Below, piece after piece: positions 1-5,307 of a DNA stretch of 8,296 bases. Every line of letters begins with the position of its first letter. Positions within the stretch are counted from its first letter, which is position 1. This DNA is from Chitinophagaceae bacterium (GTDB lineage Bacteria; Bacteroidota; Bacteroidia; Chitinophagales; Chitinophagaceae): contig CANEWV010000055.1 in NCBI GenBank assembly GCA_947442905.1, forward strand, positions 1 to 8,296, read 5' to 3'. The translations under genes and the position numbers were made by a program. The notes below the pieces were generated by a model. The model was not told the DNA's origin, did not search any database, and was given only the letters and a program-made list of their open reading frames with translations.

Positions 1-389
1 GAATTAAATACATTTTTCAAATAATCTGATGAGCCACTATTTTCGCTTTTGCTACTCTCATTAGATTTACACATATTATATTTCCTGCCTTGAGAATCAA
101 TAATTAATGAAGGTTTACCAAAACCGTCCCTAATCAAATCATACCGATATTCATTACCTTGAAATTGGATCTTTAATACTTCTGTAGGCGAACCTTTACC
201 ATATAAATCAAACGTTCCTGTTACTCTACTTACAATACTACCACTTGAACTATATCTAATCATTTCCGAATTGCCGCCATCAAAAATTGTTACTGCAATA
301 GAACCATAACAAAATGTAAAATCTTTTTGAGAAAATACAGTAGTTGTTATCGATACGAAAAAGAGAAAAAACAAGATGATTTTTTTCAT
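1..389 (-). CDS. Secreted protein of unknown function (partial, C-terminus beyond window edge)
   Basis: An open frame starts with ATG at 389 and runs leftward off the window, giving 129 visible residues without a stop. Residues 1-20 form a signal peptide: MKKII, then a hydrophobic stretch, then VFS before QKD, which suggests cleavage after Ser20. The mature part has beta-like alternation with many Gly, Ser, Thr and Tyr residues, two cysteines (27 and 107), and a Ser/Lys/Glu-rich stretch near 109-121 that may be a linker to a further domain. I do not recognise a family. The codons are clean and the signal peptide is convincing, so I believe it is a real gene. If the tRNA fragment at 571 marks an integration boundary, this gene lies on the element side and would be cargo (inference). 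A weak promoter and a palindrome lie just upstream. Confidence 0.75.
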   Translation of the reverse strand, partial: MKKIILFFLFFVSITTTVFSQKDFTFCYGSIAVTIFDGGNSEMIRYSSSGSIVSRVTGTFDLYGKGSPTEVLKIQFQGNEYRYDLIRDGFGKPSLIIDSQGRKYNMCKSNESSKSENSGSSDYLKNVFN

Positions 390-407
390 ATATAAATATT
401 ATAAATT

Positions 408-427
408 CAAGGTACAGTATAATACTG
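408..427 (-). promoter_or_regulatory. Candidate -7 promoter motif with abutting 13-base palindrome
   Basis: On the minus strand TACCTTG (414 to 408) resembles the Bacteroidota -7 element TAnnTTTG with one base missing. It sits 18 bases before the ATG at 389, the same leader length as the two better promoters at 1073 and 5334. Directly upstream, 415-427 is a perfect inverted repeat, CAGTAT-A-ATACTG, in the -33/-7 spacer, where a repressor could bind. The promoter match is imperfect; the palindrome is exact. Confidence 0.35.
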
Positions 428-435
428 ATATTATT

Positions 436-459
436 CCCGGCCAGGTTCCGGGCCAGGTT
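436..459. repeat. Tandem GC-rich 12-base repeat (2 copies)
   Basis: CCCGGCCAGGTT (436-447) is followed immediately by CCGGGCCAGGTT (448-459), 11 of 12 bases identical. CCCGG and CCGGG can also pair across the seven-base CCAGGTT, so the unit could form a small hairpin. The block is strikingly GC-rich compared with its surroundings. Its role is unknown; being 112 bases left of the tRNA fragment, it could be a recombinase or excisionase arm site (inference). Confidence 0.6.
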
Positions 460-525
460 TTCATCAAAAAAGGGTTAAAAGAAGTGAATTATGAGAATTA
501 TAAATCTATTTCAATCTTGTATCCT

Positions 526-538
526 ATTGATTATCAAT
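526..538. repeat. Perfect 13-base palindrome near the tRNA fragment
   Basis: ATTGAT-T-ATCAAT is an exact inverted repeat around one central base. Its right half runs into TATCAATAAATGA (532-544), which matches the IHF-type consensus WATCAAnnnnTTR except at one base. IHF-like bends are common next to attachment sites of tyrosine recombinases, but in DNA this AT-rich a chance match is quite possible. Confidence 0.3.
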
Positions 539-570
539 AAATGAAAAGGTATGGAAAACCACCAGAAACC

Positions 571-612
571 CTCATAATCAGGGGGTCCCAGGATCATGCC
601 CTGGTGGGCCCA
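571..612 (+). pseudogene. 3' fragment of tRNA-Met (anticodon CAT), candidate attachment site (attR)
   Basis: The 42 bases fit tRNA positions 32-73 exactly: anticodon loop CTCATAA (571-577), 3' anticodon strand TCAGG (578-582), variable loop GGGTC, T stem CCAGG/CCTGG (588-592 with 600-604), T loop ATCATGC (593-599), acceptor strand TGGGCCC (605-611) and discriminator A612. The CAT anticodon with a TCAGG stem points to elongator Met rather than initiator. The upstream bases AAACC cannot pair with TCAGG, and no D arm or 5' acceptor strand is present, so the similarity stops at the anticodon loop. Bases 54 (A) and 58 (T) also depart from the near-invariant T54 and A58. Integrases often recombine in tRNA anticodon loops and leave such a 3' copy at the distal end of the element. 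No CCA is encoded. Confidence 0.72.
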
Positions 613-622
613 CTTAAAAATC

Positions 623-659
623 AAGCAGTTACGAAATATACCTCGTGGCTGCTTTTTTT
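623..659 (+). terminator. Rho-independent terminator behind the tRNA-Met fragment
   Basis: AAGCAGTTACGA (623-634) pairs with TCGTGGCTGCTT (643-654) through 12 positions, two of them T-G wobbles, around an eight-base loop, and runs into a T tract to 659. It starts 11 bases after the tRNA fragment, as expected for the original tRNA terminator. Read on the minus strand the hairpin is also followed by GATTTTT, so it may stop transcription of the small membrane protein gene ending at 706. Confidence 0.8.
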
Positions 660-705
660 ATGTACAGACAATTTTGTCACAGTATCTGAATATTAGATGT
701 GGCAA

Positions 706-954
706 TTATTTTCTAAGCAATAAAAACAAGCCAATACCATACAGGATTACAAGAATGATGCCTATGTAGTTTATACTTTGTTTGTCTCTTATCTTTTCTT
801 GAATAAAACTCAACATTAAAAAACTTGTAATTGAGAGAATAATAAATTGAAAAACTCTTTTAATAAGTACTGTTTTAATTATTAGTGGTAAAAAGAAACC
901 GATAATTATAAGGCAGGTAAAAACAAACAATTTGATCTTTAATTGATGTGTCAT
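706..954 (-). CDS. Small three-helix membrane protein, unknown function
   Basis: This frame encodes 82 residues from an ATG at 954. Three hydrophobic segments are visible at about 9-29, 35-53 and 61-80, joined by short basic loops (KTVLIKR, EKIRDKQ) and ending in LLLRK, so it is probably an inner-membrane protein with three helices. No family is recognised. It stands alone: the Fic gene is divergent on the right and the bidirectional terminator at 623-659 lies past its stop. No strong ribosome site is present, as usual for Bacteroidota, and only a weak -7-like CATATTTG (1040 to 1033 on the minus strand) lies upstream. The consistent helix pattern favours a real gene, but short AT-rich frames can look hydrophobic by chance. 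Confidence 0.5.
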   Translation of the reverse strand: MTHQLKIKLFVFTCLIIIGFFLPLIIKTVLIKRVFQFIILSITSFLMLSFIQEKIRDKQSINYIGIILVILYGIGLFLLLRK

Positions 955-1047
955 ATACTTGATTTTAGGAATTAATTAAATATCCATTCTAAACCTAACA
1001 TGTTATAAAAGATCTTCAACACCGATTTCCCGCAAATATGAATGAGG

Positions 1048-1098
1048 GTTGCCATTATCGGATACACTTTCGTATATTTACGGATAAATACGGATATT
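1048..1098 (+). promoter_or_regulatory. Promoter and leader of the Fic gene, with three CGGATA hexamers
   Basis: A -33-like GTTG (1048-1051), a 21-base spacer and a -7 element TATATTTA (1073-1080) are followed by an 18-base leader to ATG 1099. The ATG at 1042 lies upstream of this promoter and cannot be the start of its transcript. CGGATA occurs three times (1059-1064, 1081-1086, 1091-1096), with starts 22 and 10 bases apart, so on roughly one face of the helix around the -7 element. This is a possible operator. The -7 and leader closely match those of the hydrolase gene at 5334-5359. Confidence 0.6.
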
Positions 1099-2142
1099 AT
1101 GGGCCTTAACATAAATAACTTACAACTTGACTTAAGCATGAAAATATTGTCTGAACTGTCTAAAATTGACCGTTTTGATGCTACTTGGTCAAGCATAGAA
1201 AAAAAGGAAGGCAGTAAATTAATCCAACTTAAAAGTATTGCAACGGTTAAAAGTGTAGGAGCTTCCACAAGAATTGAAGGCTCAAAAATGACCGATGACG
1301 AAGTAAGTATTTTAATTGAAAACATAAATATGTCTTCTTTTGAAGAAAGAGATCAACAAGAAGTAGTGGGCTATTTTGAAACCTTAGATGCAATTGCAGA
1401 AAACTATGCATCGATTACAATTACAGAAAGCCAAATTAAGAGTTTGCATAATTACTTATTAAAACATAGTATTAAGGATGCATGGCATAAAGGAGAATAC
1501 AAACAATTAAGCAATGAAGTAGAAGCAAATTTGCTTGACGAGTCCAAACAAACCATTTTCAAAACCACTGAACCCGGGCTTCAAACAGAAGACGCAATGA
1601 TCCGCTTAATTGAATGGTACAATAGTGATGAAGATACATTACCATTAATAAAAAACGCCTTATTTGTTTATGAATTTTTAAGCATCCATCCATTTCAAGA
1701 TGGAAATGGTAGATTAAGTAGATTAATAACTAGTTTACTTTTATTGAAAAATGGTTATTCGTGGATACAATATGTAAGCTTTGAACATGAAATTGAAAAT
1801 AGAAAATCCGAATACTACAAAGTATTAATAGATACACAAAAAAATAGGCCTGGTGAAAATGTAACAAATTGGCTAACATTTTTTATAAGCTGCCTAAATA
1901 ATATTCAATGCAATTTGTTATTGAAATTAGAAGAAAGTAGAAAAGTAAGTGAAACGCTCACTCCCCGCGAAAAAAGAATTATTTTGTTTATACATAATCA
2001 TGAAGGATGCAGTTCAGGAGAAATTTCTACTAAGTTAGACATCCCGCTGCCAACTGTAAAGAAAACAATTACTGAGTTATTAAACAAGATGAAAATTACA
2101 AAAGAAGGTATTGGAAGAGCTACCGTATATTATTCAACATAA
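1099..2142 (+). CDS. Fic family protein (class II, putative AMP transferase) with C-terminal winged helix
   Basis: This 347-residue protein carries the Fic active-site motif HPFQDGNGRLSR at residues 197-208. His197 is the expected catalytic base, Asp201 the metal ligand, and the GNGR loop and Arg208 bind phosphates. STRIEG (56-61) matches the N-terminal inhibitory motif [S/T]xxxE[G/N], which makes it a class II Fic protein: Glu60 would block ATP until the helix moves. GEYKQLSNEV (132-141) is the usual flap region. Residues 288-347 form a helix-turn-helix/winged-helix domain (EISTKLDIPLPTVKKTITELL), suggesting DNA binding or self-regulation. Fic proteins transfer AMP from ATP to Ser, Thr or Tyr of target proteins in the cytoplasm; the target here is unknown. 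ATG 1099 was chosen because it lies 18 bases after the -7 element. The gene stands alone, divergent from the small membrane protein. Confidence 0.93.
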   Translation: MGLNINNLQLDLSMKILSELSKIDRFDATWSSIEKKEGSKLIQLKSIATVKSVGASTRIEGSKMTDDEVSILIENINMSSFEERDQQEVVGYFETLDAIAENYASITITESQIKSLHNYLLKHSIKDAWHKGEYKQLSNEVEANLLDESKQTIFKTTEPGLQTEDAMIRLIEWYNSDEDTLPLIKNALFVYEFLSIHPFQDGNGRLSRLITSLLLLKNGYSWIQYVSFEHEIENRKSEYYKVLIDTQKNRPGENVTNWLTFFISCLNNIQCNLLLKLEESRKVSETLTPREKRIILFIHNHEGCSSGEISTKLDIPLPTVKKTITELLNKMKITKEGIGRATVYYST

Positions 2143-2230
2143 ATGATACCACTATCCAAGTTCTGGATCGAGCGCAACCAAATTCGGGCTAACACAAATA
2201 AAATACTGACATTAAATAAATGCAAGGATA

Positions 2231-2264
2231 TTTCAGGACTAGACAGTACATATCGATACCTTTG
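2231..2264 (+). promoter_or_regulatory. Bacteroidota-type promoter of the small multidrug-export-like gene
   Basis: TACCTTTG (2257-2264) is a full match to the -7 element TAnnTTTG. TTTC (2231-2234) lies 22 bases upstream as a near -33 element. The ATG at 2291 follows after 26 bases. The rest of the 148-base gap after the Fic gene holds no visible terminator or gene. Confidence 0.6.
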
Positions 2265-2290
2265 CCTCCAGGCATAAATTAGCCAAAGAA

Positions 2291-2719
2291 ATGGTGTATA
2301 AGATTCTTACTGTAATTGGTCTAGCTACTTTTGAAATTTATGCTGCAATCCCTACTGGATTTGCCTTTAAACTACATCCGTTAGAAATTTTCTCTTATAG
2401 TCTACTAGGGGGTTTAATGGGTGTTTTTGTAGCTGCATACCTTGGCGACATTATTAAACGATGGCTAAGCAAGTTTAGAAAACCGAAACCAAATAAAGTT
2501 GCTAAAGAACCGGGATTTGTCTTAAAAATTTGGGAGAAATATGGCGTTATCGGTTTAGGTTTATTGGGAACGATGACTGTTGGCGCTCCTATAAGTATTG
2601 GTATTGGAGTAGGGTTTAATGTACCTACAAACAAAATGGTATTTTGGTGCAGTTTAGGCGTTTTGTTACGCTGTGCAATATTTACAGCAATTGGATATTT
2701 TAGTTTACAGTTGATATAA
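2291..2719 (+). CDS. Small multidrug-export-like membrane protein (COG2426/PF06695 type)
   Basis: This is a 142-residue membrane protein. Hydrophobic segments lie at about 4-26, 33-53, 85-107 and 115-140, and a basic cytoplasmic loop (KRWLSKFRKPKPNK) at 56-69. The first segment has FEIYAAIPTGFAF (14-26), where COG2426 proteins have an acidic residue followed by an A-I-P motif. The second half has EKYGVIGLGLLGT then VGAPISIGIGVGF (97-109), resembling that family's G-P loop and Gly/Ala-rich helix. The family name 'small multi-drug export' is historical and transport has rarely been shown, so the substrate is unknown. The length is at the short end for the family. The gene has its own promoter at 2257 and ends 9 bases from the convergent DUF1295 stop, with no terminator between. 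Confidence 0.6.
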   Translation: MVYKILTVIGLATFEIYAAIPTGFAFKLHPLEIFSYSLLGGLMGVFVAAYLGDIIKRWLSKFRKPKPNKVAKEPGFVLKIWEKYGVIGLGLLGTMTVGAPISIGIGVGFNVPTNKMVFWCSLGVLLRCAIFTAIGYFSLQLI

Positions 2720-2728
2720 TAATATAAA

Positions 2729-3496
2729 CTACTTTTTAGGAAGCATTGGAAAAAAAGCACTCGTTCTTTTTTTATATTCCTCAAATGTTTGATTGTGCTT
2801 GTACTTTGCCTCAAGCATAGGTATGCCAGATACATAAAGTAGTAAAAAGCTAATGGTAATTGGACTAACGATGGCCCAGATTCCATATTGCAGCGGCAAT
2901 ACCATTATAAATATTCCCCACCACACTAGTACTTCACCAAAATAATTTGGATGACGGGTATATTTCCACAAACCTGTTTGCATAATATCCGATTTGTTTT
3001 GCCTCTGCTTTATAAATAGCATTAACTGATAATCGCCAATCGACTCAAATGCAAAACCAATTAACCAAATAATTGATCCGGCCAATACAAAAGCACTGAT
3101 TGCTTGATTTTTGGCCATCGATACCAGTATTATTGGCAGGCTAATAATCCACATAAAAAAACCTTGCAATAAATACACTTGCAAATAAGACCTAAGCACA
3201 AAATACTTACCCCACTCGTCTCTCCATTTTTTATACCTAAAATCTTCGGGTTTACCCTTGCTTCTTAAACCAATGTGAATGGCCAAACGAATGCCCCAAA
3301 TAACAGTAAGTATATAAACTAAGACTGATGGTAATGTTGAAGTATGGGTAAGAAATAAAAATATTACAATGGCTACAAAACCCAGCCCCCAGGCTATATC
3401 AGCAATATCATTTCTTTTTATGAGTAAAGAAATAACAAACCAAACACTCACATAACAAAAAATAAATAACCCTATTTCAAAAATAGTAGCCAGCAT
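2729..3496 (-). CDS. DUF1295 domain membrane protein (steroid 5-alpha-reductase-like fold)
   Basis: This 255-residue polytopic membrane protein has about seven hydrophobic segments. Diagnostic DUF1295 (PF06966) features are DIADIAWGLGF (30-40), the RLAIHIGLRSKGKPEDFRY loop (70-88), and the C-terminal block GLWKYTRHPNYFGEVLVWWG (175-194). That last block is shared with isoprenylcysteine methyltransferases and steroid 5-alpha-reductases, where the Arg-His-Pro-Asn-Tyr-Glu residues contact the cofactor. The tail EAKYKHNQTFEEYKKRTSAFFPMLPKK is also typical. A reductase or methyltransferase acting on a lipid is a reasonable guess from the fold, but no reaction is established. It is the last gene of the PCD-DUF2177-DUF1295 operon, starting one base after the DUF2177 stop, which suggests translational coupling. 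Confidence 0.88.
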   Translation of the reverse strand: MLATIFEIGLFIFCYVSVWFVISLLIKRNDIADIAWGLGFVAIVIFLFLTHTSTLPSVLVYILTVIWGIRLAIHIGLRSKGKPEDFRYKKWRDEWGKYFVLRSYLQVYLLQGFFMWIISLPIILVSMAKNQAISAFVLAGSIIWLIGFAFESIGDYQLMLFIKQRQNKSDIMQTGLWKYTRHPNYFGEVLVWWGIFIMVLPLQYGIWAIVSPITISFLLLYVSGIPMLEAKYKHNQTFEEYKKRTSAFFPMLPKK

Positions 3497-3497
3497 T

Positions 3498-3905
3498 TTA
3501 TTGGAAATATTTTACAATATAAAAACCAGCTGTACTAACGATTGCAGTTAAAATGGTGCCCCAAATAATATCAATAAACACAATACTTAACGGCCACCCT
3601 TTTAAAGTTGCCAAATTGGTTAAATCATAAGTAGCATAGGTGAAAAAGCCAAATAGTGCACCCAGCGTAATTGCGGATGTCAATGAATTTTTTTCTACGG
3701 CCGGCATAATGGTGAATATAAAAACACCTACTATAAATAAGAAGTAAAAAATAAAAGCAGCCGTCCAGTTTACTTGATCCGACAAAAATCCACCGAGGTG
3801 TTTTCGGTAAAGATCTTTTGCGATAAATCCGAGCCAGGTCATGTCAATTATAAAAAAAACAATAAATGTGAGTATATAGCTAAGGAGTAGTTTAGAGAGG
3901 GACAT
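3498..3905 (-). CDS. DUF2177 family membrane protein
   Basis: This 135-residue protein has four hydrophobic segments (about 6-29, 48-69, 77-96, 107-130). The family signature of DUF2177 (PF09945) is clear: DMTWLGFIAKDLYRKHLGG at 21-39 within the first helix and loop, GALFGFFTYATYDLTNLATLKGWP at 82-105, and DIIWG at 112-116. Asp21, Trp24, Tyr90, Asp94 and Asp112 are the polar residues one would expect to be conserved inside the membrane. The function is unknown. DUF2177 genes are often found beside DUF1295 and other lipid-modifying genes, so a membrane-lipid or membrane-stress role is plausible (inference). It lies 11 bases after the PCD stop and one base before the DUF1295 start, clearly the middle gene of an operon. 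Confidence 0.88.
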   Translation of the reverse strand: MSLSKLLLSYILTFIVFFIIDMTWLGFIAKDLYRKHLGGFLSDQVNWTAAFIFYFLFIVGVFIFTIMPAVEKNSLTSAITLGALFGFFTYATYDLTNLATLKGWPLSIVFIDIIWGTILTAIVSTAGFYIVKYFQ

Positions 3906-3916
3906 AAAAAAGTATT

Positions 3917-4153
3917 TTAGTTACCATAAATTTCATCAATTTTTTTGGCAAGTTGCCAATCTTTTTCGGTAACCGTATTTCCAGCATCATGCGTAGTTAA
4001 AACAATGTCCACTTGATTGTACACATTACTCCAATTGGGGTGATGGCTAAGTTTTTCAGCCGCAAAAGCCACTTTGGTCATAAACGCAAAAGCATCTATA
4101 AAATTCTTAAACTTAAAACTGCGCTTGAGTTGGTTATTTGTTTCTTGCCACAT
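3917..4153 (-). CDS. Pterin-4a-carbinolamine dehydratase (4a-hydroxytetrahydrobiopterin dehydratase, EC 4.2.1.96)
   Basis: This 78-residue cytoplasmic enzyme dehydrates 4a-hydroxy-tetrahydropterin, the product of aromatic amino acid hydroxylases, so that the pterin can be recycled. The catalytic signature is intact: KLSHHPNW (34-41) with His37 and His38, VDIVLTTHDAGNTVTEKD (48-65) with His55, then AKKID (69-73). The 17-residue spacing from the second to the third His is as in characterised enzymes. An in-frame TAA lies four codons upstream, so ATG 4153 is the only ATG start and the protein really is short. A protein starting at this Trp is, to my knowledge, usual in Bacteroidota. No phenylalanine hydroxylase is in the window. 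It heads the operon with two membrane proteins, from a promoter in the 36-base gap upstream. Confidence 0.93.
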   Translation of the reverse strand: MWQETNNQLKRSFKFKNFIDAFAFMTKVAFAAEKLSHHPNWSNVYNQVDIVLTTHDAGNTVTEKDWQLAKKIDEIYGN

Positions 4154-4177
4154 AGATGATAATTATTTACTTGTGTA

Positions 4178-4185
4178 TAAATATA
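4178..4185 (-). promoter_or_regulatory. Candidate -7 element of the PCD-DUF2177-DUF1295 operon
   Basis: TATATTTA on the minus strand is identical to the -7 element of the Fic and hydrolase genes. It lies 24 bases before the PCD ATG, in the 36-base gap after the PNPOx-like gene. No convincing -33 element is present at the usual distance; GTTG lies only 17 bases upstream. Read-through from the upstream gene pair is also possible. Confidence 0.4.
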
Positions 4186-4189
4186 ACGA

Positions 4190-4804
4190 TTATGGAATCA
4201 TCCAACTGTTGCAATCATTTACATAATCAAAGAATGCCCGGCGGTGACCAGCATGGTGTAACCAAAGCCATTCAATAGACTCTACCTGTATAGCAACAAT
4301 ACCAAAATGCTCCTTTCCTACTTCACTTTCTTCTAGCGTAAAATTTTCCTGCTCTATTTTTTCAGTTAATCCACTAGTAGGTATTACCGAAAAACTTGAA
4401 GGGCTTTCATTTGTTAAATAACATCTTCTACTAGATAGCGCCGTTTTTGTCCAGGCTTCTGCAGTAATATCATTATTGAAATGCAGTAGTGCTTTACCTT
4501 TTATCCTTAACTGTATGCGAGAAGATGCATCGTAAAAAAGTGCACTAATAGAATTATTTATTGCTAACTCTTTCCATTTATTACTTCTAGTATCGGTATG
4601 AAAACGGAGCTCTCTAAGTGTTGGCAGGGCTTTACGCAATACAACGGTACGCATGTTAACCTCTCCACTGTCAATTGTGGCCACGCATGGTGTATGAAAA
4701 GGGTCTCTACTTTTGATAGCACCATTTACGAGGCGCAGCCAACAATCTTTTTCTAAGTCTTCTAAATTATAGCCTATGTTGTTGATGATTACTTCTTCGT
4801 TCAT
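4190..4804 (-). CDS. Pyridoxamine 5'-phosphate oxidase family protein (FMN-binding split barrel)
   Basis: This 204-residue protein has the order of motifs of the PNPOx-like flavin proteins (COG5135/PF12766 group). These are PFHTPCVATID (35-45), RTVVLRK (52-58), LRFHTDTRSNKWKEL (66-80), ALFYDASSRIQLRIKG (88-103) and the C-terminal EWLWLHHAGHRRAFFDY (178-194), where His and Arg would contact the phosphate or FMN. It probably binds FMN in the cytoplasm. Whether it oxidises pyridoxamine phosphate or has another substrate cannot be told, and classical PdxH has a different C-terminus. The longer frame from 4855 begins with TTG and would overlap the upstream gene by 20 bases. ATG 4804 is preceded by AGGA (short spacing) and leaves a 31-base gap, so I prefer it. 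It is probably co-transcribed with the DUF2237 gene. Confidence 0.85.
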   Translation of the reverse strand: MNEEVIINNIGYNLEDLEKDCWLRLVNGAIKSRDPFHTPCVATIDSGEVNMRTVVLRKALPTLRELRFHTDTRSNKWKELAINNSISALFYDASSRIQLRIKGKALLHFNNDITAEAWTKTALSSRRCYLTNESPSSFSVIPTSGLTEKIEQENFTLEESEVGKEHFGIVAIQVESIEWLWLHHAGHRRAFFDYVNDCNSWMIP

Positions 4805-4835
4805 ATCCTGTATTGAGATAATGGTTGTGCCTGCT

Positions 4836-5213
4836 TTACTCAGCCTTGTATTCAAACTTCATTAATTCTTCTAAAGAAATGTATGCTAAGGTTTTAAGAT
4901 GGGTTGCCTTTAAAATAATTGGTGGTGCAACATTTGCTTCATAAGCTTCTATCCATCTCGATACACATAGGCACCATTTGTCGCCTTCTACTAGTCCTTT
5001 AAAGCCACTTGGTGGATAATCTACAGTGAGGTCATTTCCTTTACTTTTTGAATATTGTAAAAACGCGTTGGTGACCACAGCACAAACAGTGTGTGTTCCC
5101 CTGTCGTTTATACCTGTATTACAGCATCCATCTCTGTAAGCACCCGTCATTGGGCTTGTCCCACAAACAATTAAAGGCTCGTTAAAAACATTGAGGGCGT
5201 TTTCTTTCATCAT
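4836..5213 (-). CDS. DUF2237 family protein
   Basis: This 125-residue soluble protein matches the DUF2237 (PF09996) pattern along its length: ALNVFNEPLIVCGTSPMTGAYRDGCCNTG (6-34), RGTHTVCAVVT (38-48), FLQYSKSKGNDLT (51-63), PPSGFKGLVEGDKWCLCVSRWIEAY (67-91) and APPIILKATHLKTL (96-109). Six cysteines (17, 30, 31, 44, 81, 83) plus His41 and His105 are striking; several are conserved in the family and could bind metal or serve redox chemistry. No function is known. There are two adjacent ATG codons (5213 and 5210) and either could be used. It heads the minus-strand pair with the PNPOx-like gene 31 bases downstream, and is divergent from the secreted hydrolase. I see no good promoter close to its start; AAGGTTTG at 5310 to 5303 is a weak candidate 89 bases away. 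Confidence 0.88.
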   Translation of the reverse strand: MMKENALNVFNEPLIVCGTSPMTGAYRDGCCNTGINDRGTHTVCAVVTNAFLQYSKSKGNDLTVDYPPSGFKGLVEGDKWCLCVSRWIEAYEANVAPPIILKATHLKTLAYISLEELMKFEYKAE

Positions 5214-5307
5214 ATACTTAAAACAACTGCAGGTATCAATTGTTCATTAGGCACCGGCAATATAGGTATCCCATATTTTATTTTTACTCTTTAATTGTGT
5301 TACAAAC

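Larger units (their letters stand above)
390..705. other. 316-base gene-free region spanning a probable element/chromosome junction
   Basis: No credible gene is seen here. From left to right it holds the leader and promoter of the minus-strand secreted protein with a palindrome (415-427), a GC-rich tandem 12-mer (436-459), an AT-rich stretch with a second palindrome (526-538), the 3' part of a tRNA-Met (571-612), and a hairpin terminator (623-659). The AT-rich stretch contains only a 17-codon ATG frame (491-544) with nothing to support it. Confidence 0.7.

Noticed and set aside
491..544. 17-codon frame MRIINLFQSCILLIINK, signal-like small peptide
   Set aside because: It is too short, has no promoter or homologue in view, and lies in AT-rich DNA where such frames are common. 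It could be the broken start of a gene, but nothing proves it.
1042..1098. 19-residue N-terminal extension of the Fic protein from ATG 1042
   Set aside because: The -33/-7 promoter (1048-1080) lies inside it, so the transcript cannot contain this ATG; the usual Fic N-terminus begins after 1099.
972..1325. Minus-strand frame over the Fic promoter and N-terminus
   Set aside because: It is antisense to a well-supported gene and promoter and has no recognisable features. The frames at 6787-6975, 7242-7550 and 8014-8259 were rejected for the same reason.
2395..2886. Minus-strand 163-residue open frame
   Set aside because: It is antisense to the multidrug-export-like gene and to the end of DUF1295, and shows no domain or sensible start.
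3917..4153. N-terminal truncation of the PCD enzyme
   Set aside because: It is shorter than many PCD enzymes, but all three catalytic His are present, an in-frame stop blocks any longer ATG start, and short forms are usual in Bacteroidota as far as I know.
4805..4855. Upstream TTG start of the PNPOx-like protein with a 20-base overlap of DUF2237
   Set aside because: The start codon is TTG, the extra 17 residues show no family similarity, and ATG 4804 gives a normal gap.
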